From contig NC_134441.1 in NCBI RefSeq assembly GCF_030867145.1, forward strand, positions 9,222,992 through 9,286,991: 64,000 nucleotides of DNA. The letters are read 5' to 3'. A program made the translations under genes and the position numbers. Position 1 is the first letter of the stretch. Each line of letters starts with the position of its first letter. This stretch comes from Opisthocomus hoazin (Eukaryota; Chordata; Aves; Opisthocomiformes; Opisthocomidae). The notes under the pieces were generated by a model. The model saw only the letters and a list, made by a program, of their open reading frames with translations. It had not been told where the DNA came from and searched no databases. This document shows positions 37,331-49,800 of this stretch, one piece after another.

Positions 37331-39696
37331 CAAGTCCTCTCGCTTTGACGCGGTGGGGTGTGAGATCTCCGAGCGACAGCAAAACAAGCCTCTTTGGTAA
37401 CCGCGTTGCTTTTTCTAGCTGCGCTGCTCTTATCTTCCTCGTTTCTTCTGCTTGTTGTTTCACTGAGAGCACGTTTGACCAGCGCGGCAGCAGCGGCAAA
37501 GCATTGTTGATGTTAAGAGTTGGCTCTGTCAATCCACTCCCTAACTGCTCTTTCTAATCTAGCAGGCCTCTTCGCATGTGACTTGAGCTTTCTTTTTTTT
37601 TTTTTCCCCAGTGAAATTGCACATTGGTTTAGTTATGTTACCCGTGCTTGTTTTCTGTTCACATTGTGCTGGAACTCGGCCTTGGTCCAATCACTTGGCA
37701 GGTGTTTGACAAAGAACTACAGGTCTGTAACTCACAGCGTCCTTCAGACTTTGGCTCTAAACACAGTGGCTGCAGGGTGTGGGAGTGCAAATAAGTAATA
37801 AATGAAGGTAGATATCCAAAGATATCAGCGAGTTCTGAAGTGTGCAGGGCATGACAGCTCATGACAGCTAAATGTGACTTCTCTTGCAGATTGACAGGCA
37901 GCAGTTTGAAGAGACTGTCCGAACACTGAATAACCTCTATGCAGAAGCTGAAAAACTTGGGGGCCAATCCTACCTTGAAGGGTGTCTTGCCTGTCTGACT
38001 GCCTATACCATCTTCTTGTGCATGGAAACGCATTACGAAAAGGTGCGCTGCTTTTGTTTACCTTGTTGTCTGGAAGGCTGTGTGTCTCATAGACTCCAGT
38101 CAAAGACATTTCTTGGTAGGATTTCTGTGTACTGTTATCATACAAATTCCATATAGACTCTGGATCTTGCTGCAGAGTGGTTTCATGTATGCATCAGACA
38201 GACTTGTCTGTATTAGTCAATGTGAGTAATGTAACGATTGCATGTAATTCAGAGGAATCGCACAAGTTCTGTCTCTAGTGGTGTACTAGGCTCTTGTGAC
38301 ATTGCTGTATCTGTGGTGCTGGTGGGGCTCTGACTGATGTAGAGAAACCTGATTAAGGAACTGTGACTTCTGTGCTGTTCTGTTACCAGGTTCTAAAGAA
38401 AATTGCCAAGTTCATTCAGGAACAGAATGAGAAGATCTATGCTCCTCAGGGCCTCCTGCTGACAGACCCCATTGAAAGAGGACTAAGAGTTGTATCCTTC
38501 CGTAGCTTCTTAGATTGTCTGCTGGTTTGTCCATCTGTGATGTGCTACCTGTTTATCTCAGTATGGCACCCTCTGGTCATGCGTACGGCAGAATATGTGA
38601 TTAGTCTTGTTACTCTCCATTATGGACTGTTCTCTAGTAAAATTTCAGCACATTAAGATTTGTTGCATCAAAAGGCGATGAATGTGTAGTATTGGAATCC
38701 ATCCTCTGACAATTCCTTGAAAATGCAGTGTGTATAAACAGAATACTTCCAACACTTTAGCTGCTTCCTGTAAATCAATGACCACTAAAAATGCAGTTGG
38801 TCTGATTGGAAAAAAGTGACCAACTTGGTAGATAGAAATTGAAAACGTGAAAGCGACATATGACTGTTGTTTAGTTTGCAACCCTCAGCTTAGGTTCTGG
38901 TGAGGATTTCGCCATATGACATCACTGTAAGTTGATGCCAGCCTAGCACTTGCTCTTGGTTCTGGCATGGCTTATTTTAACATTTTTTTTTTTCTTCAAC
39001 TCTTGAACCACACTGCAGGCATTTTATGTAGTTATTACTTTAGTTGTAAAGGCCTCACATAGCAAATCTAGGTGTAGAATGAGCAACACGTATCATTTTT
39101 TGAGAACGTTGAAACAGAATCAACTTGAAACACAATGTCAATTAAGTGCATGCTAAGGCTAATTCCTTGCAGTTGGGCTATCTGTGTATTTGTCTGGATA
39201 GCTTATAGCTGTCACCTACCTGACTTCATTATTCTCAATGTTTTCCACATTTTTCTATGTATAGAACTCCTGAAACACACAGCTTGAGTAAAAGCATTTT
39301 CAGTTTGGGTAGTGACTTAGCTGAACTGTAGAAGTGTTAACTTTTGTCTAGTGCATAGCCTTTCCTGAAATTTAGCAGGAGGTGGCAAGGCTCACAACCC
39401 TCCATGCACAGCATTTCCTGTTTGTGTTGTCAGGGCAGTCCTGGGCTGGATAGACCACTGATCTGAGCTGACAGGGCATCTCTTATGTGGACTGTTCCTT
39501 TTGCTTTGTAGCTCTGAAACTAGCCTTGAAACAGCAGGCGTGAAGCAGAAAGATCAAAGGTTCTAATATCAAAACGTTTTTCCTTTTTTTGTTTGTTTGT
39601 TTTCATCATCTTTTTAGAGTATGTTTCCCTCACAGCTTTTCTGTGCAGATTGAAATTACCATTTATGAGGACAGAGGCATGACCAGTGGAAGATAA
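36913..39696 (+). CDS. GOLGA7: GOLGA7 (GCP16), palmitoyltransferase accessory protein
   Basis: Golgi-associated Erf4-family protein, the stabilising partner of the palmitoyltransferase ZDHHC9 for Ras palmitoylation, also linked to Golgi transport. Coding exons are 36913-37023, 37890-38042, 38390-38491 and 39649-39696 (111+153+102+48 nt), giving 137 residues, the family length. The protein starts [21 protein letters not shown] and ends in EDRGMTSGR. Cysteines 69 and 72 in GCLACLTAY match the palmitoylated pair known for this protein. Introns 1 and 2 have ordinary GTGAGG and GTGCGC donors. Intron 3 begins GTATCCTTCC and looks U12-type. All introns are phase 0. The gene lies head-to-tail with GINS4. 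Confidence 0.97.
38492..39648 (+). other. GOLGA7: GOLGA7 intron 3, probable U12-type intron
   Basis: The donor at 38492 reads GTATCCTTCC, matching the U12 5' consensus RTATCCTTT over its first eight bases and poor for U2. Before the acceptor AG (39647-39648) lies TTCCCTCAC, a 7-of-9 match to the U12 branch site TTCCTTAAC, with its A about 16 nt from the splice junction, within the usual U12 range. The intron joins GGACTAAGAGTT to ATTGAAATT in phase 0. Confidence 0.75.
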
Positions 39697-42600
39697 AACT
39701 GGGGAGTCTCGGGTATGTGTTAATCTTACACTAGATCAATCTCAAACTGTTTTCTGTACTCAGAGGGGTAGATTCTGTGATACTGAGAGAGAATATTTAT
39801 CCCACTACTGTATGTAATCAAAGGCTGTTCATATATATCTTGTATGGACTGGGTTTTCTGAAGAAGTAGAAATATTGATACTTGGCATTATGCTACTGAA
39901 TGTAGATCAGATGATACCACATTTACCCTTAGAGAAATCCAGGTCTGGATTATATAAATATGCATAAACCTGTATTATGCTGTATTACGTCCAAAATTGT
40001 TCTCTCTTCTGTAGATAAAAATCTTTTTTTATTCTCTTGAAGTTTTTCTGTCATAAGGTTCTGAGCAGACAAACATAAAGACTAACCCTTAAATCTGGAC
40101 TTTAAAATAGGTCACTATTTAAATGCTTATTTTAGATCTCTAGTTTTCAGACTAATAGCATAAGAGAGAAATAATCAAGAAGAATCGTTGATGGTGCTAG
40201 CACCTGCTCTTCCTATACTGCTGTGAAAGACACAGCTTTTCCTTTTCAGTGTTTTCCATGGTACCTCAGACCAGGGTCTATTTTAAAAGCTTCCATGTTT
40301 CGAGCATTTGTGAAATCAAGGTCATAACCACAGCATGTTAAGGATCCCCTTGTATTTTGCCTAGAAATCAGTATTATTAGCCCCAGAATCCTGAACAAAT
40401 CAATGTGAGTAATTCCATTTTACCTTCTTGATTCTAAGTATATAGAAGATTCACCTCTGTGTGCTGTTGAATGGCAGCTTTTTTGTTCTAGAAGGGACTG
40501 AACAGAGAACTACTGTTGCCTGAGGTGACACTTGGTTTCATGTGCCAAGTGGTGGGATTCTTGCAAACCTCTTCTGCTCAGAAACGTCTGATAAGATGCT
40601 GTATTTATACAGTATATCTTATCTGCTGTCCTGGATCTTGGAATATTGCATTTTCTAAGAGTCAAATCTTACACGGCCTAAAGGGAAAAAGCAAGTAACT
40701 TGCTTGGTAGCATTACTAGATTCTTTCAGTGCTTTTTCTAAACTGCCTGTGGTACACATCTCTAGGATTTGTCTTTTGGTAGTCTGATTATGATTGACGC
40801 ATATTTACAGTGCATATAAACCAGATTAATCTACTGCAAGCTGGAGCAAACCACGATAAGAAAGAAGTTCTGGTAAAGCAAAACGGTGAAGATTCTTGCG
40901 ATGCATACCTGTTTCTAAACAACTCCGGCTTGTCAACTTGGCATCGCTTGTAGATGCCAATTCTATCTCAAAATATCCTTCTTTATCTGGTTATTAGCAC
41001 TTGGGAATCTGTTTTATTGCGTGGCACTTGTGTTCTGCTGTCAAAATAAGTTTGTGTTTTACCAACTGCATCTGCGTATATTTGGCACAAGCCATTTCTC
41101 ATGACTCATTTCACAGCAATTACTGCAGAATGTTTTTGTAGGTGATGTGGGTTTTGAGCAATTACATAAAAGCTAGTTCTGTCAGTGTTCAAACAACTGA
41201 GACTTCTAAAATGAAGAAAGACTAGTATCATGAAGCTGTGGATAGTTGATGATTTGCAAATAGTTGTGGACAGTAAACAACTGGCTTTAAAGGAGTATGA
41301 ATACCCAAGTCAGCCTGATCTGGAACTGGAGCTTTATTAGGTAGTCATCTCCCCAACTGTAACCTGGTCATTTGGAGCCTGCACACTATCTGGGATGATC
41401 TGTTCATGAATGCAGCCTGTGTGGGCTCTGCAAAATGTGGACTGTCTTTCTATCCTGTATAGCAGTAGAGGGTATGACTGGCTAGGAGTAGGTGGCGTAT
41501 CGTAGGACTTCTAATGGTCTCTGTGTAAATTCAGAGGAACTCTGAGTTCTGCTACTGGATTTGAGATCTTATCCTACCAAATAGTTTTAACTGGAAAAAT
41601 CTTCGCGTGACTCTGTCCCTGAGTGTATTCTAGCATACAAAAACTTTTTATTGCAGTTTTTCAGCTGGATGCTGTTCCAGTTCTCACTTCGGTATCTTTA
41701 CTCGTGATGCTCTCAGTTAAGAGTGGGCAGCAACCTCTAGCCTTGGTAGCTTTAACTGGGAAAAAGTTGCTGAAAGGCACTTAGCTTTCATGGTACTGTG
41801 TGGCAGAGTCACAAAGTGCAAAGAGTGCTCAGAGTACTTGAAAGAGAGGCTAAAATAAAGGATCATGCTAATTGTGTGCAGTATAGAACTGCAAAATTAC
41901 TATCCCTGGGTTTACAGAATACCTATTGAACTTTCATTAAGCTTTGCTTTCGAAAAGCTCCAATTGAACTGGCTCCCTTGTCTTAGGTACTCTGCAGGTC
42001 CTGGGATGGTATTCTAAGTCTAGGTTGTTGGCAATGTCTGCAGAAAAGAGACTGGAAATATTTATGCATGTTATGCAGAAAGAAACAAAGAAATAAAGGT
42101 CTTTATTTCCTGTTAGACAAATGAAATCTATAGTGTTGTCTTCTGTTCCTGCTGCTTTCACCACAGCATCTAGTAACCCTACCTTTCCTGCTACATACCT
42201 CCTAAGATAACAAAATATAGCTATGTAGAGGTTTGCGTAGGGTCTTGTTGGTTTTATTCAGTAACAGTTTCTAATAATATGAAACTTCTTTTCTAGCAGA
42301 TAGCTCAACAGTGGACTTGATGTATCAAAGTTCCCCTACCTCTTACTTAAGAGCATCATTCCTTTCTCTGCTGCCAGATCCACGGTGCCATCTACTACAA
42401 GGACTAACTTCCTAAAACTGCTCCGCATGGGGTGACCTAGCTGATCAGCATCCATTTTGTGGCAAACTTTTAAGCAATGAGATCACTTTTCAGTTTGTTT
42501 TCCTTCCCCCCCCCAAGAAAAAGCAGAAGTGGTAAAGCTATGTACTCTTCTGAAAGAAATGGGGCACTAAGCCCAATGGAAGTCTAGTTTTAATCACGTA

Positions 42601-43000
42601 AGTGCAGTGCTGTTCCTCCCTGGTTCTTAAATGCTTCTGTACATCAGTCATGCTTTGGAAAGCTACAAGTCAGAGTTGGGAATTTTCCAGAAATGAGGTC
42701 GGTATTGGAGTGGGGGGGTGCACACTGCTGCTGCCTGGCAAGTAGTGACTCAAGGCAACAAGCATTTTTCATGTCCTGTGCTGATTCTCATGGAAAACCA
42801 GAAGGCAAAGTGTTACTTGTTTCCATGTTTTGGTTGCTCCTAGAATGGGGAGGAATAGCTGGACTTTAATATTGGTGGTTTTTCTACTACTGTATCTGTG
42901 CTGTTATTGCATCTGTCAGTGCGCACCAGAAGAGCGGGGTCTACTCACTTATGAAACAGTAAGTACAATAAAATGGATGCTGAACCAATAAACATAAGAA
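39697..43000 (+). other. GOLGA7: GOLGA7 3' untranslated region and downstream, end uncertain
   Basis: An AT-rich stretch without coding features after the GOLGA7 stop. The first canonical AATAAA signals on the plus strand are at 41854-41859, 42092-42097, 42967-42972 and 42987-42992, so the 3' UTR may be 2.2-3.3 kb, or may end earlier at a variant signal that I cannot recognise. Confidence 0.4.
42967..42992 (+). terminator. GOLGA7: Paired AATAAA polyadenylation signals, possible GOLGA7 distal end
   Basis: Two canonical hexamers lie 20 bp apart (42967-42972, 42987-42992). Assignment to GOLGA7 is by position only. Confidence 0.3.
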
Positions 43001-43970
43001 TTCCTACCCTACTCTGATTAATATGTGAAGTGTAAAACTGGTTCTTTATGGATTTATTATATCTAATTTATAGGAAAATATTCATTTGACGAACTGTTAG
43101 ATGTTGCATAAGGCGGTTTCTTAATTCTGTCTGCTGGGCCACTATTGAAAAGTAGAACTGTACATTATTTAGTGTCCCCCACGCATTGACATTCCTCAGC
43201 AATACCTGCAAAAGTAAAGTTCCTACAAACAAAGCTGACTTAATATTTTTCTCTTATATCATTTTCCCTTATCAAAGCAAGGATGTCCTGGTTAAGGTTC
43301 TGAGCATCACTGTCCAATGGGCAGGCATTTAGAAAAGGAGGGGACTTCTGCAGAACAGATCGAGTGTTTTGGACTTTGGTGGTACTGCAGGTGCTAATAC
43401 TGGATCTAAAATTCCAGGCTTATTACTCAGCCACTGATTTTTTTTTTTTCTGATATTTGTTTAATATTTTAACTGTGTACAACTTGTTTTTTCTAAACTG
43501 TAACAGTGTTTGCCTTTCACATCTGTTGCAATATTGGCAGAAGTACTAATGGATTAGTAAATTTTTTCTTAAACTGCGTCTGTGTCGTATTTGATAGCAC
43601 TGCTTTGCATGAGGTAGCACTATGGGTGAGATCCTTATTCCAACAGTGGCAGGGTCTTGCTGGTGAATGACCACAGCTAGTGTAATTTCAAGATCAGTTC
43701 ATCTGACAAGACTGACTTTGGCTGAAGCTAGTGTTTGTCCTTGTACTTAGAAACACGGTGGACTTGGGAGCATCTGACCTGAGAACATAAAAAGCACAGC
43801 TGTAGTCCTGGTGGGTTTGTAACCCAGATGCTTGTTCTCCTGCCGCCCCCTTCCCCTAAGCACGTTTCCATCTCAGCCACTCGCAACCAAAGATGACTTG
43901 AGCTCTGTGAAGGGGCTTCCCTGGGCAAGTCAGTGAGCAGGGCCATTAGCAGGGCTCTGGAGGTGGGGCT
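43000..43970. other. Interval between GOLGA7 and GINS4 promoter
   Basis: AT-rich with a T-run near 43440; I see no gene or repeat. Confidence 0.5.
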
Positions 43971-44480
43971 CGGCTCTCCGCGCAGCACGGCGCCCGGCCT
44001 TTCCCCTCCGTCACGTCACTGCGTGGGCTAAGAGGGAAGTGTTCTCTAAGCCGCAGTCGTTTTGTCCACCTTGAATCCAGCTTTGCTGTTCAACAGCCTC
44101 CCACGGCTACACAACGCACAGACCGTCCTCCACGCTGCCGCCATTTTCTCGGGGCTGCAGCGCCTGCGCAGTGGGGCTCGCCTGGGCCGCGCGGTGCGGC
44201 GCCGGGCGCCTGCGCAGTGGGGCGGGCCGAGCAGGCGCGGCGGGCGGCCGTGGCGGGATGGCGGCGGAGGGCGGTGAGCGGCCGGAGGAGGACTCGGATG
44301 GCGGCAGCGAGGAAGTAGTGCTCACCCCGGCGCAGCTCATCCGCAGCCTGGAGCAGGTAGTGCGGGCTGGGGAGAGCGGCGGAGGGCCGGCCCCTGGGGA
44401 GATCTGGGGGCGGTGGCTGGGAGCCGGGCCTTGGGCTGTCTAGGGCAGACGCGGGGCAGCTGGGGGCCGAGCCCCTGGGC
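43970..44480 (+). promoter_or_regulatory. GINS4: GINS4 CpG island and promoter
   Basis: GC-rich island around the first exon. It holds a CRE-like TCACGTCA (44011-44018), a YY1-type GCCGCCATTTT (44137-44147), and an exact 18-bp direct repeat GCGCCTGCGCAGTGGGGC at 44160-44177 and 44206-44223, an NRF1-like word, the second running into a GC box. NRF1 and YY1 sites are common in promoters of replication and housekeeping genes; no TATA is seen. Confidence 0.65.
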
Positions 44481-46699
44481 TCGCCGGAGGAGGTGGGGAG
44501 GGCTGAGTTCCCGGGCTCTCCGCGGGCTGGGGCCTTTAGCCGGTGCATCCCTCGCTTCTGCTCACAGTGTGCCTTCTTTCAGGCCTGGCTGAATGAGAAG
44601 TTTGCTCCAGAGCTGCTGGAGAGCAAACCTGAGATCGTTGAGTGTGTTGTGGAGCAGCTGGACCACATGGTAGGTTCTGCTGGGCTAAAGCGGTGGTACG
44701 GGCAGGCCCTGGTTGCATGGCCTGGCAGATACTTGCTTGGGTCCCTCCTGCGGTTGCCAGGATTGTCTGCTCCTCTCTCCCTGAGATGTGGCTGTTCTGA
44801 GTACCTTTTCTGAGCTTGTTTTGGAGAGGGGACTGGGGGATACAAGGAAATAGTGTGCTTTGTGTCACCAAAAGCAGCTGCAGTCTGGTTTTGTGGGCCC
44901 TATGTACAAAATCCATCTTCCTCTCTGTTTCTCATTTGACATTTCAACCATTTAATTTCTCTTTTCCTTTCCTTGGAGGAGGCAAATCTGAAACGGGCAA
45001 AGAGAGGAGACTTGAAGGTCAGCGTTCACCGCATGGAGATTGAAAGGATCCGTTACGTGCTCATCAGCTACTTGCGATGTAGACTTGTGAAGGTAGTACT
45101 TGCTTGTGCTGCCTAGGGGATGAAGAAGGGTGACTTCAGGAGTGATTTTCGCCCATACAATGCCTCCTGCTTCAGGAAGGCAGTTGTAGTTAAAGCGCAC
45201 TCTCTGTGTCCTCCGAAGTGCAATCTGAAGGAATTAATTGCTTGGACACGCTTTTCTGTTGTGGTGGAGGATCACAGCACTGCTGTGAGTGTTTTCTTAC
45301 CTCGTCTAAGCACAGGATTGCACAATTGAATCCTAGCATTTTCTGCATGGGTCCTGCTACGTACACACGTGGTTGTGCAGCTTGGAGACCCCAGCTGACC
45401 GTATTGCTGTTAATTCGGGAGCAGATATTTGGCAGGCTGGTGGCTGCTGCACACACCTGTACAGCAGTGGACCGCTGCTGGCAGGGGAAGACTCTGGGGA
45501 GTGAGGGCTGTAGGCGCTGAACTGCTGGGAGAGATCTGTTTCAGTCTTTGGGATTTTGTTCCAATATCAGATAGAGAAGTTTTTCCCCCATGTACTGGAG
45601 AAGGAGAAGTCTCGAGCTGAAGGGGAGCCTTCCATTCTGTCACCAGAGGAGTTTGCTTTTGCTGAAGAGTGAGTATGCTTTGGATACATCTCCCTGCCTT
45701 TTTGTAGGTTATAGGACTCACCTGTGTGTTATACTGAACAATTCTTGAGACTGTTAGCCTTAGACAGGTTTGCAGTAAGAATCACAGGTTTCATCAGGAG
45801 GTTTCCTTTTGGACAAGGAAAGAGCTGAAATAAAATAACTCTGGTAACTCTGAGCCAGTTACCAGGGCAGACCATTAGGCTTGTCTCTGGCCATGCTGTG
45901 GGATCGGGAGATGTTGCTTGCTGGCGTTTTGAGTCAGTACTCTCCCTGGAAATTTGTATTTGATTGAACCAGTAAATGCTCCAATGATTTGTTTCAGGTA
46001 CATGGCAAACACAGAGACTTACCTGAAAAACGTGGCCCTAAAACACATGCCACCCAACCTGCAGAAAGTGTCTCTCCTGAAGTCTGGTGAGTACATCCAG
46101 ACTCCACGGTCATCAGACAGTTAGAGCAGCAGGGGTGTGGGGAAGCCTCTGGAAAGCACGAAATGCAAAGCCAGCGCCCTGTAGAAGCAAAGGTGACATC
46201 ATGACTGTGTTGAAATGCTGCCCTCCTGTGGGGTTCGTGGCTTGATGCCGCTGTCTGAGGACCATGCTGGCCCCTGCCATTGAGTCTTGTGTTGAGGCTG
46301 TGCACACTGCATCTGATCAGAAGTGTCTGGCCATGAGTTTGCTGTCCCTTGAGCCCCCCTGTTAGCTCGTTGTCTGCAGAGGGATGTACATGAGTGCTGA
46401 GTTTGTGCTCTGATTCCCTTATCTGCAGTTCCGAAGCCCAACCTGGACTCCTTTGTGTTCCTGAGGGTGTTGGAGCGTCAGGAGAACATCCTGGTCGAGC
46501 CAGAGATGGACGAGCAGAGGTAAGGGCGTAAGTAAGCTCATTGCACGAAAGCAGCGCAGGTTGCAGCAGCAGCAGCGGCAGCTTAGCTCCCGTCTCTGGC
46601 AGGGAGTACACCATCGACCTGGAGGAGGGCTCGCAGCATCTCATCCGCTACAAGACCGTCGCCCCACTGGTGGCCTCGGGAGCGGTGCAGCTCATCTGA
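44258..46699 (+). CDS. GINS4: GINS4 (SLD5), GINS complex subunit
   Basis: Subunit of the GINS tetramer, part of the CDC45-MCM-GINS replicative helicase. Seven coding exons: 44258-44356, 44583-44669, 44979-45092, 45571-45668, 45998-46086, 46429-46519 and 46603-46699; total 675 nt, 224 residues (human 223). Recognisable blocks are DSDGGSEEVVLTPAQLI, ESKPEIVECVVEQLDHM, an RIRYVL..YLRCRL helix, KNVALKHMPPNLQKV, and the C-terminal B domain ending SGAVQLI. All donors are GT and phases join without gaps. An in-frame ATG at 44171 would add 29 residues, but it falls inside the NRF1-like promoter repeat, so 44258 (11 residues before DSDGG, compared with 10 in human) is preferred. Confidence 0.97.
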
Positions 46700-46843
46700 G
46701 CGCCAGCGGTACGCACAGGGCGGCGCGGCGGGTCACGCGTGGGGCTGGGCAGGCCATGGGTCTGTGGGGCCGTATCCCCTTTGGACACAGGGTGGCTGGG
46801 CAGGGAGCAGGGCTGTTGGCAGGGGTACCCCTGAAAGTGTGCC

Positions 46844-46849
46844 AATAAA
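46844..46849 (+). terminator. GINS4: GINS4 polyadenylation signal AATAAA
   Basis: Canonical hexamer 145 bp after the GINS4 stop, giving a short 3' UTR of roughly 165 nt. Confidence 0.75.
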
Positions 46850-46869
46850 CCATCAGGACATCTTTCCCT

Positions 46870-49800
46870 CTGCTGATGCAGAGGGGCTTGTTGCCCCCAC
46901 AGCTCATCAAACTCCTAATTGCTTATGACATGCCTGGAATACAGCCAGCCTCCCATCTCTGGTGCTTCTGAGCGAGGGCGGCCTGTGTCACAGCACTGCC
47001 TCCAATAAGGCTTTGCAGCAGCCTTGCCACAGTCCACTTGGAGTCCCGAGGGACAGACGAGTGTCGCTGCTGCCTTGACAGGTCACAGGCTGATCTGACA
47101 GCAGACGTGGACAGAGTGAATCTATCTGCAAAGGCAAATACAGCCTTTGTAAATAGCAGGATGCTCTATTTTTAAACCTGCAGCTGGGCGTTTATTCCTG
47201 TACCAGTTTGGCACTGTTCTTTCAAGTAGGCTATCAGGTGGAAGCTGACTGACTGAATGGTGTGGCAACCAGCGATGTAAACTCCACCTTCCCCCATCAG
47301 CTTTGATCTTGTGCCAGGGTCTGTGCAACCCTGCATGTTGTGCAAGTGGCCAATTGCGCTGAGGTGAACTGGGGGAATACCTCTGCACCGTCTTTGCCAC
47401 ATGATCCACTGAGCAAAAAATCACCACACATAAAGATATTTGCTGGCAGAGCAAATCTTTGTTCTTGTAGAAGGAGCAGAAAGGATTTGGAACACATTAA
47501 GGATGGAAACTGCAGCTCAGAGCAAAGGGAGTGTCATGGGTGAGCAGGGAAGAGCCATAAGGTTGCGTGGGATGCTTAGCACCAGCTTGTTACCTTGCAG
47601 TGTGAGGGGTGAAGAGAGTGAAGAGTTCAACAAGCTTGTTCCCTTTGTCTTTCTGCCAATACCAGCTGGGAGGTGGCCCTGAGCTTAGGAATTCAGGGTT
47701 GCTTCTTGCCTCAGGTTTCTCTCTTGAAGCATTGTTATGTGGGAAACAGCAAGTCTATCCTTCCTTGGAAAGTTGCTGCCTTTGGGGAATGCAGGCTGCG
47801 CAGGCTTCGTTCCGCCCTGCAGCCTGTGTACCAGTGTGGATACAGTTGCGTCTGAACAGCCTCTTCTGATATGGCCAGAGAGGAGTTAATGCTGCATTTT
47901 CCTGACATTTTGGCAATAATAGCACCATCCTTGTAAAATATTTACCCTTGCCATCACAGGTGTCTGGGATTTGCCGGCAGAGTACGCCTCGATTTGGAAT
48001 TGCTGCCTGGACCTTGTACTGGTAATGGCATTTCTTGCCTTGGGCCAAGGAGCCAGGGCAGCTGCGTTTTCTCTGATCAGATTGCAAATGGTGCAGTCAC
48101 AATCAAAGCTTTGGAAATGCCAGACAGCATTTGCAGGTTTGTCACAAACCTCTTAACGAGAGCAACTGTCTCACATTCAGGGTGTTTGTGCCAGAGCCAT
48201 CGGGTCTTTATACTGCCCATGTAAAATTTGTGTTTCAGTCTGCCGTTCTGGTACGTGCACAGGCTTTGCATAAAGCCAATGCCAGAGCAGATCCTGCACG
48301 GAGGGTTTGAAGTGCTGCTATTTCACCTCTTGAAGTTCTGCACGTAGATCAAGTCTAGTGAGCAGGGTAAGAGACCTTGCTGCTTTTCCAGCTTTTTCCA
48401 GCCTGCTTCTTTGGACTGGCTGACTTCAGGGGAATTGCACCGCTGTTACAGCTAATCCTCCAGCTCAAGGCTGCCTTGGTCAGTGAACTCCAGAGCAAGC
48501 AGGGCCCTTGTACAGGATAGTCTGCGTGACAAGCACTGTGGAAGAACTCTGAGGGATTTTGTAAGCTTGTGGTGCCTTCATGTTGTTTAGAAATATGTTG
48601 GAGCATGAGGCTGGCAGAGCTTTCCCAGAACTGTCTCTTGCTGCAGGATGAGAACAGGAGTCTTGTTTTTGCCTTAACTTCTATGCTTTCTGTGTTACTC
48701 GTGTTGATTTCTATCAGGCCAGCACTCTGTATTTGATTTCTGCGTGCAGCTCTGTGTGTAGGGAGACTTGGATCAGTAGAACAAGCACTAAGTGACGAGT
48801 CAGAGGACGTCTTCTGGAAAGCTTCAGTGTGTAGCTGCTGGGATGCCTTATTTATGACCAGTGGCAGCCAGTTTCGCTAAAACGGAACAACTGTAATCAT
48901 GGGCTCAGGAGCAAGCGTCTTTCTGCTATGTGTGATCTAAAGACCCCCCCACAGAGTGAAGGGTTCTGGTACAGTTTGCGATTGTGGTTGTGAGGGTAGA
49001 AACAGTCAAACTCCCTTCTGCTGAAACAACTGCTGGGGGACAAGCAATTCCTTTGTGCTGGTCGCGCAGAGGAAAAGCTTCTCCAGCCCTGTGGACCCGT
49101 GTGCGCCTCCTCTACTTGGAGAAGCAGCCAGGGTGTCCCTGGCTGCCACAGCTGGGTGCCGGTCAGGTGCGTGGACAGACAGTGCCCGTGTTGCTGCGGG
49201 GCAGGGTCTTCCCTGCATGGTGCTCTGTGAGGAACAGCTAGGTGCTCCTCTGACGCTCCCCTTCCTCTGCCAGGGGTTGACACAGTGCATTTAGTAGTGT
49301 GAGTGGCTTTGTGTGTGGTTTATAGGGTTCCTAGTCAATCCATTTAGGTAAAGAAGATTCTTTTAAGTATAGACGTTAAGAGGAGGCTGGGTTTAATCCT
49401 TAGGAATCAGTAGCGCATACCTCTGCCAGCCCCGCTGTGGATTGTGCCCTGCCTGTGTCTACAGCCCAGGCAGCTTCACAGAGGTGACTGAAGCTCCCAG
49501 CCAAAGTCATTGTTAATCCGCTACTGCAGAAGCGTGCTGTAGAAGAGCTGCTTGGAGAATGTCTAGGTGACACGTCTGGCAGACTTTCTCCTTGGCCCTA
49601 TTAAGTTTGACTGAACGATTGTCCAGACAGCTAGTACTTGCCTCACCTCTGCATCTCACGTGGCTGCAGCAATGTGAGCATACGGGGCGCCTGTCCTTGT
49701 CTACCAGCTGAATCTTAACTGGATCTGATTGTTTCCAGGGTGCCATCAGTACAGCTCCTCTCTGGAGTCTGACAACTGGCACATGGCAACATCATCACAG

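Noticed and set aside
47431-47459. Small inverted repeat around AGATATTTGCT / AGCAAATCTT
   Set aside because: Arms are only about 8-10 bp with a mismatch; expected by chance at this scale.
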